Shown here in pieces: positions 39,595-49,454 of a DNA stretch of 64,000 nt (positions are counted from its first letter, which is position 1; each line of letters opens with the position of its first letter). Both the position numbers and the translations under genes were made by a program. The stretch covers positions 1-64,000 of the forward strand of contig CALXAV010000007.1 of assembly GCA_944386385.1 (NCBI GenBank). The letters run 5' to 3'. The notes beneath the pieces were generated by a model. The model did not search any database and had not been told where the DNA came from. It saw only the letters and a list, made by a program, of their open reading frames with translations. This stretch comes from an uncultured Clostridia bacterium (GTDB lineage Bacteria; Bacillota; Clostridia; TANB77; CAG-508).

Positions 39595-40698
39595 CTATGC
39601 TCCAGAACCTTGTGGTTCTTGTCCTTCATTATTATCTTTTTCTTCTTTTTCTTTCTTCTTTTCCTTTTCCTCTTTTTCTTTTTCCTTTCTTTTTTGTTCT
39701 TCTCTTGCTTTTCTTTCTTCCTCTTCTCTCTCTTTTTCCTCCATTTGTTTTCTAACTATTTCTTGTGCTTCTGCTATTTTCATTAGTTCCATTTGTTTTT
39801 TTATAAATTCACTCTTTAATATAAATATTGCTGCAACCAAGTATATAGCAGCTACTGCAGCGTACATTACTTGGAAATATTCAATTTCAAATGGAATAAA
39901 TATATTTACTCCTATATATAACATATTTAATATAACAGATAATGTAAGTGCATATACTGACATATTAAATATTGCTACATATCTCATCTTAATCCTTGCA
40001 AGCCACGCTGTAAAGAATCCAAAGAAACTAAGAAGTATTGCATTTGAAAGAGTACCTAAGAAATACATTATAAATACATAAATAAATATTGTTAAAAATA
40101 TACTAACATATAATGTTATTATTTTTCCACTATTAGCAATATTTATTACATCTTGTTTATTAAATTCTGTTACTCCCATTGACTGCGAAATATCCTTATA
40201 TGAATAACTAATAGTTCCTGCAATAGCTGCATTTTTCACTATCACCCTATCTTTTAAAACTATAAGTCCTCCACCAGCATTTGTTATTTGATTTGTATAC
40301 TGGTTAATTATATTTTCATCTTCTGTTTTTGTATCTATAATTGTCTCTCCTGCAACTGAATCTTCTGCTGATATAGTTATTGGTTCTTCTGACTCTACAT
40401 TTAGTGTTCCGTCTCTATAAGAAAATTCAGGAAAACTATTTTGTAAATACTCCACTCCTTCATTGACTAAATTGTATGTTTGATATACAATTCCTAAACA
40501 AAATACAATAGTAAGTATTGCCACAATTTTCGCTAAATAACTTATTGCTTTTCCTAATCCCTGTGCTGACATATTAGGATATTTTTCTATATCTATAATT
40601 GAATATTTTAACTTTTTAAAAAAGCCCATATTTAATTCATTTTCACCATCATTTTTCGGATTTTGTTTATTTACATCTTTTGTTTTATTCTCTTCCAT
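39595..40698 (-). CDS. DUF1189-like multi-pass membrane protein with charged tail
   Basis: The product is 367 residues. A cytoplasmic start (MGFFKKLKYSIIDIEKYPNMSAQGLGKAISYL) is followed by one membrane helix, an extracellular region of about 110 residues, then about four membrane helices and a tail of Glu and Lys (EKEREEEERKAREEQKRKEK). The N-terminal pattern fits the DUF1189 family. It is directly between alr and ftsH (1 and 29 bases), so co-transcription is likely. The function is unknown. Confidence 0.78.
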   Translation of the reverse strand: MEENKTKDVNKQNPKNDGENELNMGFFKKLKYSIIDIEKYPNMSAQGLGKAISYLAKIVAILTIVFCLGIVYQTYNLVNEGVEYLQNSFPEFSYRDGTLNVESEEPITISAEDSVAGETIIDTKTEDENIINQYTNQITNAGGGLIVLKDRVIVKNAAIAGTISYSYKDISQSMGVTEFNKQDVINIANSGKIITLYVSIFLTIFIYVFIMYFLGTLSNAILLSFFGFFTAWLARIKMRYVAIFNMSVYALTLSVILNMLYIGVNIFIPFEIEYFQVMYAAVAAIYLVAAIFILKSEFIKKQMELMKIAEAQEIVRKQMEEKEREEEERKAREEQKRKEKEKEEKEKKKEKEEKDNNEGQEPQGSGA

Positions 40699-41817
40699 CT
40701 ACCTGTACTCCCTTCTTATGCTAGAATCTACAAACTTTGGATTTGCTTCTATTATAACTTTATCACAAATCTTCACTTTTTTTTCTGTTATATCTAAGGC
40801 TATGTGATATGCACCAACTCTTCCTAAGACTTTATAATCTTCATTATTAATTTTTACATATAAAGCTTCTTTTTTAAACAACTTTTTTATATCATTTTTT
40901 ATAAATCTTAATTTATCTACAAATCTAAATAAATCATCTTCTGCTTTTACATTATATCCAGACATATATCCACAAGGCACAATTGCAATTTTAGTTTCTT
41001 TTTTTGTTTTATAGGAATTAGAATAACCTATATTAAATCCTTTTGGTAATTCCTTTATCTCTGTAACTTCACTTTCTAAATAAGCTATTTTCTTTAAATG
41101 TAAGTAATCTTTAAATGGTAATCTTCCTAAAAATGCTGAGCCTATTCTTACTGCATTTAAGTGCATATATGGATATTTTAAGAAAGCTGCTGAATTACAT
41201 ACATGTAAAATTCCTGGTTCTATTTCATTCATCTTTAATACTTCTATTACATTTATAAATCTTTCAAATTGTAATTTAGTATATTTTTCATCAAAGAAAC
41301 TTACTGAAAAATGTGTATATGTTCCTTCTATTTTTACATGTTTTAAGTTCTTTAAAAGTTCTATCATTTCGTCCCTTTTAGAATAGATAAAACCATATCT
41401 TCCAAATCCCGTATCAATTTTTAAATGTACTTTTATTTCTTTGTTTAATTCTTCACCTAATTCATCAATTATCTCTGCATCTTCTTTAGAACCAAGTGTT
41501 AATACTACATCATTTTCTACTAATTCTTTTAAATCTTCTTTTATACTACTAGCTGATAACATAAGTATTTCTTCTTTTATTCCCGCCTCTCTTAAAACTA
41601 GAGCTTCTTCTTTTGTGGATACAGCAAAACTAGATATTCCATTATCTATTAAAGATTTCGTATATTCTACTATCCCTAATCCATATCCATTTGCCTTTAC
41701 CACTGCAATTATCTTTAAAGAATTACCATTATCATCTTGCCCGCTTCTTGAAGCAAATTCTTTTATTTGCTCTATATTATGTCTTAAATCTTCCTTTTCA
41801 ATTACTAAAGCATTCAA
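40699..41817 (-). CDS. alr: Alanine racemase
   Basis: Alr makes D-alanine for peptidoglycan. The PLP lysine is in IIAVVKANGYGLGIVEY near residue 42. Conserved parts are GIKEEILMLSAS, HLKIDTGFGRYGF and RIGSAFLGRLPF. The C-terminal barrel is present (IVPCGYMSGYNV, YKVLGRVG). At 372 residues it is full length. It starts 13 bases after femAB and ends next to the DUF1189-like gene. Confidence 0.9.
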   Translation of the reverse strand: MNALVIEKEDLRHNIEQIKEFASRSGQDDNGNSLKIIAVVKANGYGLGIVEYTKSLIDNGISSFAVSTKEEALVLREAGIKEEILMLSASSIKEDLKELVENDVVLTLGSKEDAEIIDELGEELNKEIKVHLKIDTGFGRYGFIYSKRDEMIELLKNLKHVKIEGTYTHFSVSFFDEKYTKLQFERFINVIEVLKMNEIEPGILHVCNSAAFLKYPYMHLNAVRIGSAFLGRLPFKDYLHLKKIAYLESEVTEIKELPKGFNIGYSNSYKTKKETKIAIVPCGYMSGYNVKAEDDLFRFVDKLRFIKNDIKKLFKKEALYVKINNEDYKVLGRVGAYHIALDITEKKVKICDKVIIEANPKFVDSSIRREYR

Positions 41818-41829
41818 TACTTTACTCCT

Positions 41830-42885
41830 TTATTTAGATAATTTTCTTTTTATTTGTCTTAAAGTTCTAAATGTTTTTTCTGAAAATTTATACAATTTAT
41901 AAGTTAGCGGTTTAAATGGAAGATATACTTCTCCAATAAATTCTGTAAATGCTGCTCCAAATCCTTGTTTAAATCTATATAAACCATATTGTGGGTGATT
42001 TTTGTCTACTACTCCTGATACTCCTCTAAAGTCATAAACATCATCCCCTCTTTTAATTGCCATTTTTATCATTTCCCATTGCAATAAATAATTTGGCATT
42101 AAATTTCTATGCTCATTGCTACTTGCTCCATATAAATACCATGTTTTATTGCCATAGAAAATTGGAATTACTCCTGATATTGGTTTTCCATCATAATATG
42201 CCATTAAAACTTTCATATGGTCACCTAAACAATCATACATTTTCTCAAAATATTCTAACGGTCTTATTATAAATCCATCTCTTTTTCCTGTTTCTATCAT
42301 TATTCTGTGGAAATCTTTTAAGTCTTCTTTTGTTCCATCTTTTACAGTAACACCTTTTCTTCCTGCTAAACGTATATTATATCTCCATTTTTGTTTAAAT
42401 CCTGCCATTACTTCTTCTTCTGTCTTATCTTTTATATCTAAACGAAATACATATCTTGGTTGAATTTCATCTTTAAAGTCTTTGGCGTCATCTTTTATTT
42501 TATATCCTAAACTTGTTACTACATCTCTATAATCTTGATCTGAACTTAATATATCTGGTTCATTTCTAAATACAAATGCATTATATTTTTTTCCAAGTTC
42601 TTTTATTCCATCTGTTAATTGTTTCATAACTGCTATATCGTGTATATCACATACAGGTCCTCTTGATGAATACATCATATTACCAAATATAGGCATCTTA
42701 CGTATCCATACACAAATAGAACCTATTATATTTCCTTCTTCATCTTCTGCTAATACTACTTCTGGTTTCCAGTTTGGCTTTTTTACTTCTGCCCATTCTA
42801 ATGATTGTTGAAAGTTACATCTTTCATGATTTTCTAAAAATTCTTTATACTCTTTTTTTGATTCTTCATCTGTTACGAATCGCAT
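41830..42885 (-). CDS. FemAB/FemX-family peptidoglycan bridge aminoacyltransferase
   Basis: The family adds amino acids from aminoacyl-tRNA to lipid II or peptidoglycan stem peptides. Typical parts are FQQSLEWAEVKKPNWKPEV, MMYSSRGPVCDI, YVFRLDIKDKTEEEVMAGFKQKWRYNIRLAGRKGV and the C-terminal GVVDKNHPQYGLYRFKQGFGAAFTEFIGEVYLP. The coiled-coil insert of staphylococcal FemA is absent. It lies upstream of alr in the same direction, consistent with a cell-wall role. Two tRNA-Gly genes lie just upstream on the same strand but have their own terminator. Confidence 0.9.
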   Translation of the reverse strand: MRFVTDEESKKEYKEFLENHERCNFQQSLEWAEVKKPNWKPEVVLAEDEEGNIIGSICVWIRKMPIFGNMMYSSRGPVCDIHDIAVMKQLTDGIKELGKKYNAFVFRNEPDILSSDQDYRDVVTSLGYKIKDDAKDFKDEIQPRYVFRLDIKDKTEEEVMAGFKQKWRYNIRLAGRKGVTVKDGTKEDLKDFHRIMIETGKRDGFIIRPLEYFEKMYDCLGDHMKVLMAYYDGKPISGVIPIFYGNKTWYLYGASSNEHRNLMPNYLLQWEMIKMAIKRGDDVYDFRGVSGVVDKNHPQYGLYRFKQGFGAAFTEFIGEVYLPFKPLTYKLYKFSEKTFRTLRQIKRKLSK

Positions 42886-42986
42886 TGTTTAATCACTCCT
42901 AATTATTATTTACAATCTAAACGTATTTTACACTAATTCACAAAATTTTACAAGCATATTAGTATTTTAACAAATATTTTTTTACA

Positions 42987-43012
42987 AAAAAAGACTCCTA
43001 AGGTTAGGAGTG
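42987..43012 (-). terminator. Terminator of the tRNA-Gly pair
   Basis: The stem ACTCCTAA / TTAGGAGT is followed by seven T on the minus strand. It ends the tRNA transcript before femAB. Confidence 0.85.
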
Positions 43013-43020
43013 CTAAAATT

Positions 43021-43094
<74 letters not shown>

Positions 43095-43119
43095 ATATAA
43101 AGTTAATTGTCAGGATTTT

Positions 43120-43193
<74 letters not shown>

Positions 43194-43308
43194 ATTTCCT
43201 CCTGACAATTATAGATTATAAAGGTTTTTTCTTTTTTTGTCAATAGTATTTTAAAATTTTTTCAAATTTATTTCTTAAGTCTTTTTACATTAGACATAAT
43301 ATAAAAAT

Positions 43309-43794
43309 TTATTTATCTTTTTCTTCTATGTTTGGAGAATCTTTTTTTAACATCTTATCAAGAGTATCTCTAAATGATTCTAATTTTCTTCTCTCTTCTG
43401 CGGTAAATTCCATTTCACCCATAAGAATTTCTAAATATTGTCTAGCAATTCCATATTGTTTTTTTGCTATAAATTCATTTATTTTCCTTGCCATCATAAA
43501 TTTGTATTTATCTTCTGGAGTTGTTTCATTTTCACTATGATTAGCTATCTTATCTTCTTCGTTTTTTCTTCTTATACTTCTTGATGGTCTAGTTTTTATT
43601 CTTGTCCTTTTTTCAGGAATTTTTCCTTTAGCGCCTAAGTAAAACATATCCCTACGAACTGTATCTATTGATATCCTTAATTTTTTGGCAATTTCACTTT
43701 TGGTTAAATCTGGATTTGCACTTAATAAGTTTACTATTCTTGCTCTTCTAGATTTAATATTTCCATTCATTTTTGGATTAATTTTTTCGCCCAT
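43309..43794 (-). CDS. DeoR-type helix-turn-helix protein
   Basis: The start at 43794 (MGEKINPKMNGNIKSRRAR) has AAGGATG upstream. An HTH is visible in IVNLLSANPDLTKSEIAKKLRISIDTVRRDMFYLG. A basic linker follows (KRTRIKTRPSRSIRRKNEED), then a helical C-terminal domain (ARKINEFIAKKQYGIARQYLEIL) with no sugar-binding DeoR domain. It probably binds DNA; targets are unknown. It is downstream of two unknown genes on the same strand. Confidence 0.75.
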   Translation of the reverse strand: MGEKINPKMNGNIKSRRARIVNLLSANPDLTKSEIAKKLRISIDTVRRDMFYLGAKGKIPEKRTRIKTRPSRSIRRKNEEDKIANHSENETTPEDKYKFMMARKINEFIAKKQYGIARQYLEILMGEMEFTAEERRKLESFRDTLDKMLKKDSPNIEEKDK

Positions 43795-43879
43795 TTTACA
43801 TCCTTCCATTTTTAATCTTTTAAATTAATAATTAAAAGAGCCGTTTTTACCTTTTTATGTAATAGTTAGTTAGAACTTT

Positions 43880-44188
43880 TTAATTATTATTTTCCCAATT
43901 TTCTTTAATTCTAATTTTTTCTTCATCTTCAACTACATAACTATAATAAATTAAAGCAATTAAGTCTTTACCTGTTTCTGAAATATTTTGTTCATCTAAC
44001 CTTTTATTATAATTGATTTTTACACATATATTTGCTTTACTTGCTAAATCTTTTAACATGAAATTAAAATTTTGTGGAATACAATCTAAGATATCTGGTG
44101 CGAAATATCCAAGCAATTCTAACACTTCTTTTGATGCGTTATAAATTTCCATTTCTTGCACTTTATCTCTCACCTCTTTTTCCTTCAT
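43880..44188 (-). CDS. Unknown 102-residue protein overlapping the gene upstream
   Basis: The product looks helical and soluble (MEIYNASKEVLELLGYFAPDILDCIPQNFNFMLKDLASKAN). No family is recognised. Its start overlaps the end of the gene at 44163 by 26 bases, which implies translational coupling. It is followed after 85 bases by the HTH gene. The three may form one small operon. Confidence 0.6.
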   Translation of the reverse strand: MKEKEVRDKVQEMEIYNASKEVLELLGYFAPDILDCIPQNFNFMLKDLASKANICVKINYNKRLDEQNISETGKDLIALIYYSYVVEDEEKIRIKENWENNN

Positions 44189-45086
44189 ATTCTCTTCTAT
44201 TAGTGATTCCTCTTAAAGCAAATAGAAGTCCATTTACTCTTTTTTGAGTTCTACTATTGGTAATTTTTCTAATTTCTGATATTCCTCTAACATTTTCAAA
44301 GTCCGGTATAACTTGTTCTTCTCCACTATTTATCAATTCTGATTGTTCTTGTACAAATTGTTTAAATTCTTCAAAAGTGAATACTTTCTCTGAATCCAGT
44401 TTTGCTTCTTGCATCCAATTTCTAACTCTCATAATATTTTCTGGCGTTGTAAAAATTCCAAATAATTGATCTGGATTTCTTTTAATATTAACATTATACA
44501 TCAACCCTGGATACATTTCATCTTCCATTCCTGCTGGAAACAATGCAAAAACACAACCACATGGTAAAGACTTCTGATATGCTGTTAAATCAGTATATAA
44601 TGCTATTGTATTATAAAGATTACTAATATCTGAAACAGAAAATTCTCCCTCAGGGTCAGTTGAGCTGATGTATCCACCATATCTATCTGCACTAGAAGAT
44701 ATTTCTCCACTTTTTATTATTTGTTCTGCAAAATATATTGGTGTTCCGTGAAATCTTAAATCTAATTCTTTAGAAATTACATTTCTTAATTCTTTGTCAA
44801 AACTACTTATCTTTGCACGTCTATATAAAATATCTTCTTCATTATTAGGTCTGATAAATCTTGATGCCAATTGCAATCTTTCATACTCATATCTATATCG
44901 TTGTACTTCTATATAAGCATTTCTATATTCTATAGATTTTCTTCCATATTTTTTTTTAGTTATTTCTAAATTATTTTTCGCTTTTTCTAACTCTCTAACA
45001 CATAATTCAATATTTCTTTGTAATAATTTTCTATCTTTTTTAAATTGTTCTAATGAATTTAATTTTTCTCTTTTAATTCTAATCAT
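44163..45086 (-). CDS. Unknown protein, possible ADP-ribosyltransferase-like fold
   Basis: The product is 307 residues. Residues 1-75 are charged and predicted coiled coil. Then comes LDLRFHGTPIYFAEQIIKSGEI and DRYGGYISSTD. The HGT plus 'I..IL..G.I' pattern and a later ST motif recall the ADP-ribosyltransferase/PARP-like core (His, then Ser/Tyr). I cannot see the last catalytic Glu with certainty. The gene overlaps a 102-residue unknown gene and lies 8 bases after pyrG. The assignment is weak. Confidence 0.5.
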   Translation of the reverse strand: MIRIKREKLNSLEQFKKDRKLLQRNIELCVRELEKAKNNLEITKKKYGRKSIEYRNAYIEVQRYRYEYERLQLASRFIRPNNEEDILYRRAKISSFDKELRNVISKELDLRFHGTPIYFAEQIIKSGEISSSADRYGGYISSTDPEGEFSVSDISNLYNTIALYTDLTAYQKSLPCGCVFALFPAGMEDEMYPGLMYNVNIKRNPDQLFGIFTTPENIMRVRNWMQEAKLDSEKVFTFEEFKQFVQEQSELINSGEEQVIPDFENVRGISEIRKITNSRTQKRVNGLLFALRGITNRREYEGKRGER

Positions 45087-45094
45087 TTTTTCTC

Positions 45095-46705
45095 CTAATT
45101 TTTCCTATTATCTATACAAGCCTTTACTAATCCTACGAATAATGGTGCTGGACGATTTGGTCTTGATTTTAATTCTGGGTGGAATTGTCCTGCTATAAAA
45201 TATGGGTGATTTTTTATTTCAACTATTTCTACTAAATTACCATCTGGAGATGTTCCAGAAACTGTTAATCCTGCTTCTTCTAATCTTTCTCTATAATCAT
45301 TATTAAATTCATATCTATGTCTATGTCTTTCTGATATTTCTTTTTTACCATAAACTTTACTTGCTAAGCTGCCTTCTTTAATTACGCAAGGATATGCTCC
45401 TAATCTCATTGTTCCACCTTTTTTATCAACATCTTTTTGTTCTTCCATTATATGTATTACTGGGTTTTCAGTATTTTCATCAAATTCAGCTGAATTTGCA
45501 TCTTTTAATCCTAATACGTCTCTTGCAAATTCTACAACAGCCATTTGCATACCTAAACATATTCCTAAAAATGGAACATTGTTTTCTCTTGCATATTTGA
45601 TTGTTTCTATTTTTCCTTCTATTCCTCTTGTTCCAAATCCACCTGGTACTATTATTCCATCATATTTAGATAATTTTTCTTTTACATTTTCTCTATTTAT
45701 CTTCTCTGCATCTACTAAATCCACTTCCACTTTTACATGGTTTTCAAATCCTGCATGATACAAACTTTCTATTACAGATATATATGAATCTTCTAATTTT
45801 ATATATTTTCCTACTATCGCTACTTTTACTTTGTTATTTTTATCTATTTTTCTAATATTATCTATCATTTCTTGCCATTTTGTATTATCTGGTATATATC
45901 TATCTAATTTTAAATGATTACAAACTTCTCGTGCTAAACCTTCTTCTTCTAACATTAATGGTACAGCATATAAACAATCTGCTGTCTTATTTTGAATTAC
46001 ACTTGATTTTCTAACATTACAAAATAGTGATAACTTCTCTCTTATACTTTCTGGTATGTCTTGTTCTGTTCTACATACTAGTATATTTGGTTTAATCCCC
46101 AACCCCTGTAATTCTTTTACAGAATGTTGAGTTGGTTTTGATTTTATTTCATTTGAACCATGTATATATGGAAGTAATGTTACATGTATATATAATACAT
46201 CTTCTGGATTTTTCTCTAGTCCTACTTGTCTAATTGCTTCTAGTATAGACACTCCTTCTATATCTCCTACGGTTCCTCCTATTTCTGTTATTACTATATC
46301 TGTATCAGTATTTTCAAAACCATATATTCTAGATTTTATTTCATTTGTTATATGTGGTATTACTTGTACTGTCTTTCCCAAATATTCTCCTTTTCTTTCT
46401 TTTTCTATTACAGAAGAATATATTTTTCCCATTGTTACACTTGAATTATGTGTAAGATTTTCATCTATAAATCTTTCATAATGTCCTAAGTCTAAATCTG
46501 TTTCTGCTCCATCATCTGTTACAAATACTTCTCCATGTTCATATGGATTCATTGTTCCTGGGTCTACATTTATATAAGGGTCAAATTTTTGTATTGTTAC
46601 CTTATATCCTCTATTTTTTAATAATCTTCCTAATGATGCTGCTGTTATTCCCTTTCCTAATCCTGATACTACTCCACCTGTTACAAATATGTACTTTGTA
46701 TTCAT
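45095..46705 (-). CDS. pyrG: CTP synthase
   Basis: PyrG makes CTP from UTP, ATP and glutamine. The synthase domain starts [54 protein letters not shown] follows. The glutaminase domain has [18 protein letters not shown] with the catalytic Cys, and [15 protein letters not shown]. The start at 46705 is supported by GGGGAAG upstream and gives 536 residues, the usual length. The longer open frame upstream is not conserved. Confidence 0.97.
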   Translation of the reverse strand: MNTKYIFVTGGVVSGLGKGITAASLGRLLKNRGYKVTIQKFDPYINVDPGTMNPYEHGEVFVTDDGAETDLDLGHYERFIDENLTHNSSVTMGKIYSSVIEKERKGEYLGKTVQVIPHITNEIKSRIYGFENTDTDIVITEIGGTVGDIEGVSILEAIRQVGLEKNPEDVLYIHVTLLPYIHGSNEIKSKPTQHSVKELQGLGIKPNILVCRTEQDIPESIREKLSLFCNVRKSSVIQNKTADCLYAVPLMLEEEGLAREVCNHLKLDRYIPDNTKWQEMIDNIRKIDKNNKVKVAIVGKYIKLEDSYISVIESLYHAGFENHVKVEVDLVDAEKINRENVKEKLSKYDGIIVPGGFGTRGIEGKIETIKYARENNVPFLGICLGMQMAVVEFARDVLGLKDANSAEFDENTENPVIHIMEEQKDVDKKGGTMRLGAYPCVIKEGSLASKVYGKKEISERHRHRYEFNNDYRERLEEAGLTVSGTSPDGNLVEIVEIKNHPYFIAGQFHPELKSRPNRPAPLFVGLVKACIDNRKN

Positions 46706-46886
46706 TTTCTTCCCCTTTCCAAAATAACAAAAAACAAAACCAAATCTTTCAAAACCTAAAAAATTAAACAAAAATAAAAAAAGATTAAAAATCCGCCAAA
46801 AAATTTGGTTTTTTTTCAATCTATTATTAGTTTACCACTTTTCAACTAATTTTACAAGAGTTTTAAATGAATTTCACAAAATACTC

Positions 46887-48041
46887 TTAATTAGTATTTT
46901 TCGTTGTCATATCATAATTATATTTTACTTCCTGTTCTGTCAATGGTCTATTATATACTCTCGATGCGTATATTTCACCATAAAATGGATATTTACGATT
47001 AAGAGCATCTCCTCCTGAGTTAGCTGTTTCTTCAATATCTGAGCCAATTTGAATAGGAGTATTTTCTGGAGTATCTAGCAGACTTTCTATGTCTCCCAAA
47101 TTTGTTGTTTGTGTTTTTATTCCATTTATATATAAAATTCCTTTTTCATCTTCCTTACTTGGATCATATGTATATGTTATATAAATTGGTACATTCTCTT
47201 GAACTATAGTATCTGTTTTTAATCTTTTATTAGCCCCTCCTCCTATATCTATATAAATTCTTCCATAATCATAATATTCTATATCGTTTCCAGCATTTCC
47301 TAAAAACATAAAAAATCCATCTTCTAGTGTACTTCTTTTCATCATTAGTATTTGCACTACATTCGATGTTCCTTTTCCTTTTAATGTAAAATACATCTCT
47401 AACGTTATTCCTTGACTATAATCTGAATTATCTTTTACTTCTATTCCATCATCTATTCCGTCAAACATTAATGCATTTTCAGACCAACCACTGTTTTCAT
47501 CACCTTCGTTAAAGTTATTAAGTATTGCATCTCCCCAAGAATTAGAATTTGTCATATTCTTGGGATCTGCTGAATATACTAAGCCATCTTTTATACAAAG
47601 TAATTCATTTGTAACCACTCTATGTTTTTCTTCATCAAATCTTACAAATTCTCCTGTTTCATAATCTATTATATATGAATTTTTTAATTCATAATCATCT
47701 ACATCTTTTGGTTGTAAATAATACCAACCATTTGCATAAGTAGTCCCTGTTTCTGCATCATATATACTTGTTGTATCTTCTACTGTATTAAAAACTACTT
47801 CTTTTAATTCTTCCCCATAAGTATTGTTATTCATTTGATATTCTACAATTAAAAGATTTATATATTCTTCTTCACTTGATATTTCAGTTAATTCTTTTGC
47901 TCTTTGTGCTTGTGTTAATATTCCATTACTTCCTGTTAACATTGCTATACTTGTCCCTGCAAGTATTAATAAAACTATGATTGTTATAACTAGAGCTATT
48001 AATGTTATACCATTATTACTTCTTTTTTGTCTTCTTCCCAT
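46887..48041 (-). CDS. Prepilin-type protein with LamG-like C-terminal domain
   Basis: The N terminus has a prepilin-type segment (NNGITLIALVITIIVLLILAG), with Gly then Ile-Thr-Leu and no Glu at +5, as in the four large paralogues. A short coiled region follows, then a linker (TTYANGWYYLQPKDVDDYEL). The C-terminal 200 residues match a LamG/concanavalin-like domain (ALMFDGIDDGIEVKD, GILYINGIKTQT, FYGEIYASRVYNRPLTEQEV). The 384-residue protein is probably a sugar- or surface-binding pilin-like protein. It is divergent from an XRE regulator with shared operators between. Confidence 0.85.
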   Translation of the reverse strand: MGRRQKRSNNGITLIALVITIIVLLILAGTSIAMLTGSNGILTQAQRAKELTEISSEEEYINLLIVEYQMNNNTYGEELKEVVFNTVEDTTSIYDAETGTTYANGWYYLQPKDVDDYELKNSYIIDYETGEFVRFDEEKHRVVTNELLCIKDGLVYSADPKNMTNSNSWGDAILNNFNEGDENSGWSENALMFDGIDDGIEVKDNSDYSQGITLEMYFTLKGKGTSNVVQILMMKRSTLEDGFFMFLGNAGNDIEYYDYGRIYIDIGGGANKRLKTDTIVQENVPIYITYTYDPSKEDEKGILYINGIKTQTTNLGDIESLLDTPENTPIQIGSDIEETANSGGDALNRKYPFYGEIYASRVYNRPLTEQEVKYNYDMTTKNTN

Positions 48042-48104
48042 TTTTTCTCCCCTTCTCTTTAGTTTTGATATTTTTTATTTTAATTAAGCTTACATTATAA
48101 TTAT

Positions 48105-48172
48105 GTACTCCATATGGGGTATTAAAATAATAATACCCCATATAGAGTAAAAAATCAACCCCGAATGGAGTA
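48105..48172. promoter_or_regulatory. Operator-like inverted repeats between the LamG prepilin and xre genes
   Basis: A 19-bp arm TACTCCATATGGGGTATTA (48105-48123) is repeated inverted at 48131-48149 with one mismatch. A third related half, CCCCGAATGGAGTA, ends at 48172. The set sits exactly between two divergent starts, so it probably binds the adjacent XRE protein. Confidence 0.75.
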
Positions 48173-48202
48173 TTTTTTTATAATTATTTTGAGGTGAGTT
48201 AA

Positions 48203-48424
48203 ATGAATACAAGATTAAGAGATCTAAGAGAAGATAAAGACTTAACGCAAAAAGAATGTGCTGAAATTGCATATATATCTAAAAATTCTTATATAAGATA
48301 TGAAAATAATGAAAGAATTCCTCCATTAGATACAATAATAAAATTTGCAAAATACTATAACGTATCAATAGATTATATTGCAAAATTAACAGATGTAAAA
48401 AAGCCATATCCAAGGAATAACTAA
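48203..48424 (+). CDS. XRE-family transcriptional regulator
   Basis: The product is 73 residues and consists of little more than an XRE HTH (LRDLREDKDLTQKECAEIAYISKNSYIRYENNERIPPLDTIIKFAKYYNVSIDYI). GAGGTGAG precedes the ATG. It is divergent from the LamG prepilin gene with three operator halves between, which fits autoregulation plus control of the prepilin gene. Confidence 0.9.
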   Translation: MNTRLRDLREDKDLTQKECAEIAYISKNSYIRYENNERIPPLDTIIKFAKYYNVSIDYIAKLTDVKKPYPRNN

Positions 48425-48437
48425 ATTTACTTCTTTT

Positions 48438-48482
48438 ACAAAATGAAACAAAAAAGACCCGTCCCAAAAATTCTCATTTTGT
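48438..48482. repeat. Hairpin with GACCCGTCCC, downstream of xre
   Basis: The stem ACAAAATGA / TCATTTTGT encloses GACCCGTCCC, a shorter relative of the REP-like loop. It may end the xre transcript. Confidence 0.6.
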
Positions 48483-48522
48483 GATATACTATTTATATAA
48501 AAAATATAAAGGAGGAATTAGT

Positions 48523-49251
48523 ATGTCAACACCACATAATGAAGCAAATTTAGGTGATATTGCAAAAACTGTGATTATGCCAGGAGATCCACTTCGTGCA
48601 AAATATATTGCAGAAAACTTTTTAGAAGATGTAAAATTAGTAAATCAAGTAAGAGGTATGTATGCTTATACAGGAAAATATAAAGGTAAAGTTCTTACTG
48701 TTATGGCATCTGGAATGGGTATGCCAAGTATGGGTATTTACTGTTATGAATTATATAAAATCTATGAAGTAGAAAACATTATAAGAATAGGTTCTTGTGG
48801 AGCATATAAACCAAAATTAAAATTATTTGATATCATTCTTGCTGATAAAGTATTTAGTGAGTCTAATTATGCTTTAACATTAAACAATGAAGATTGTCAT
48901 ATTGTAGAATCAAATAGCGAATTAAATTCTATTATAGAAAAAACTGCAAAAGAAACAAATATAAATATAGTAAAAGGAAATACAGTTTGTACAGATTGCT
49001 TTGACCTTTATATGACAGATGTAAATAAATTTTTAGAAAGAGTACCTTCTGATTTTAATCCTGTTGGTGCTGAAATGGAAGCCTTTGCATTATTCTATAC
49101 TGCAAAAATGTTAAATAAAAAAGCAGCTTGCCTAATGAGCGTTGTAGATTCAAAATATATTAAAGAAGTTGCAACACCAGAAGAAAGACAAACAGGTTTA
49201 AATAATATGATTAAACTTGCTTTAGATAGTACTGTTTTTAAAACAGACTAA
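48523..49251 (+). CDS. deoD: Purine-nucleoside phosphorylase, DeoD type
   Basis: It splits purine nucleosides with phosphate in salvage. The start at 48523 (MSTPHNEANLGDIAKTVIMPGDPLRAKYIAEN) follows GGAGGA. Conserved parts are MASGMGMPSMGIYCYELYK, IRIGSCGAYKP and FNPVGAEMEAFALFYTAK. The length of 242 residues fits the hexameric DeoD class. Confidence 0.96.
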   Translation: MSTPHNEANLGDIAKTVIMPGDPLRAKYIAENFLEDVKLVNQVRGMYAYTGKYKGKVLTVMASGMGMPSMGIYCYELYKIYEVENIIRIGSCGAYKPKLKLFDIILADKVFSESNYALTLNNEDCHIVESNSELNSIIEKTAKETNINIVKGNTVCTDCFDLYMTDVNKFLERVPSDFNPVGAEMEAFALFYTAKMLNKKAACLMSVVDSKYIKEVATPEERQTGLNNMIKLALDSTVFKTD

Positions 49252-49302
49252 AAAAAGCAAACACTAAAACTATATATTTTTTTGAAATAAAAAAAAATGT
49301 AT

Positions 49303-49391
49303 AGCAAGTTTTTAGATTAGGTAATTTTGCGTAGGGGAATTTAAGGGGTAGCAAAATACCGATAAGCGAAGCTTAAATCTAAAAACTTGCT
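49303..49391. repeat. Dispersed structured element, copy B
   Basis: It is the second copy of the element at 471-558. The outer arm AGCAAGTTTTTAGATT pairs with AATCTAAAAACTTGCT; compared with copy A the T-A pair is C-G. The inner stem (TTTTGC / GCAAAA) has a second T-A to C-G exchange. The small hairpin reads AAGCGAAGCTT. A CCCCGTCC hairpin follows about 20 bases later, as in copy A. Confidence 0.75.
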
Positions 49392-49412
49392 TCAAACCCC
49401 TTTAAAAGTAAA

Positions 49413-49447
49413 AAGCTGCTTTTTGACCCCGTCCCAAAAAACAGCTT
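49413..49447. repeat. REP-like hairpin, copy 4
   Basis: The stem AAGCTGCTTTTTG / CAAAAAACAGCTT has one mismatch and encloses ACCCCGTCC. It lies between deoD and greA, which converge, and may act as a transcript end for either. Confidence 0.75.
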
Positions 49448-49454
49448 AATAAAA

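Noticed and set aside
46706..46819. N-terminal extension of CTP synthase
   Set aside because: It is Phe- and Lys-rich and not conserved; the ATG at 46705 gives the family start.
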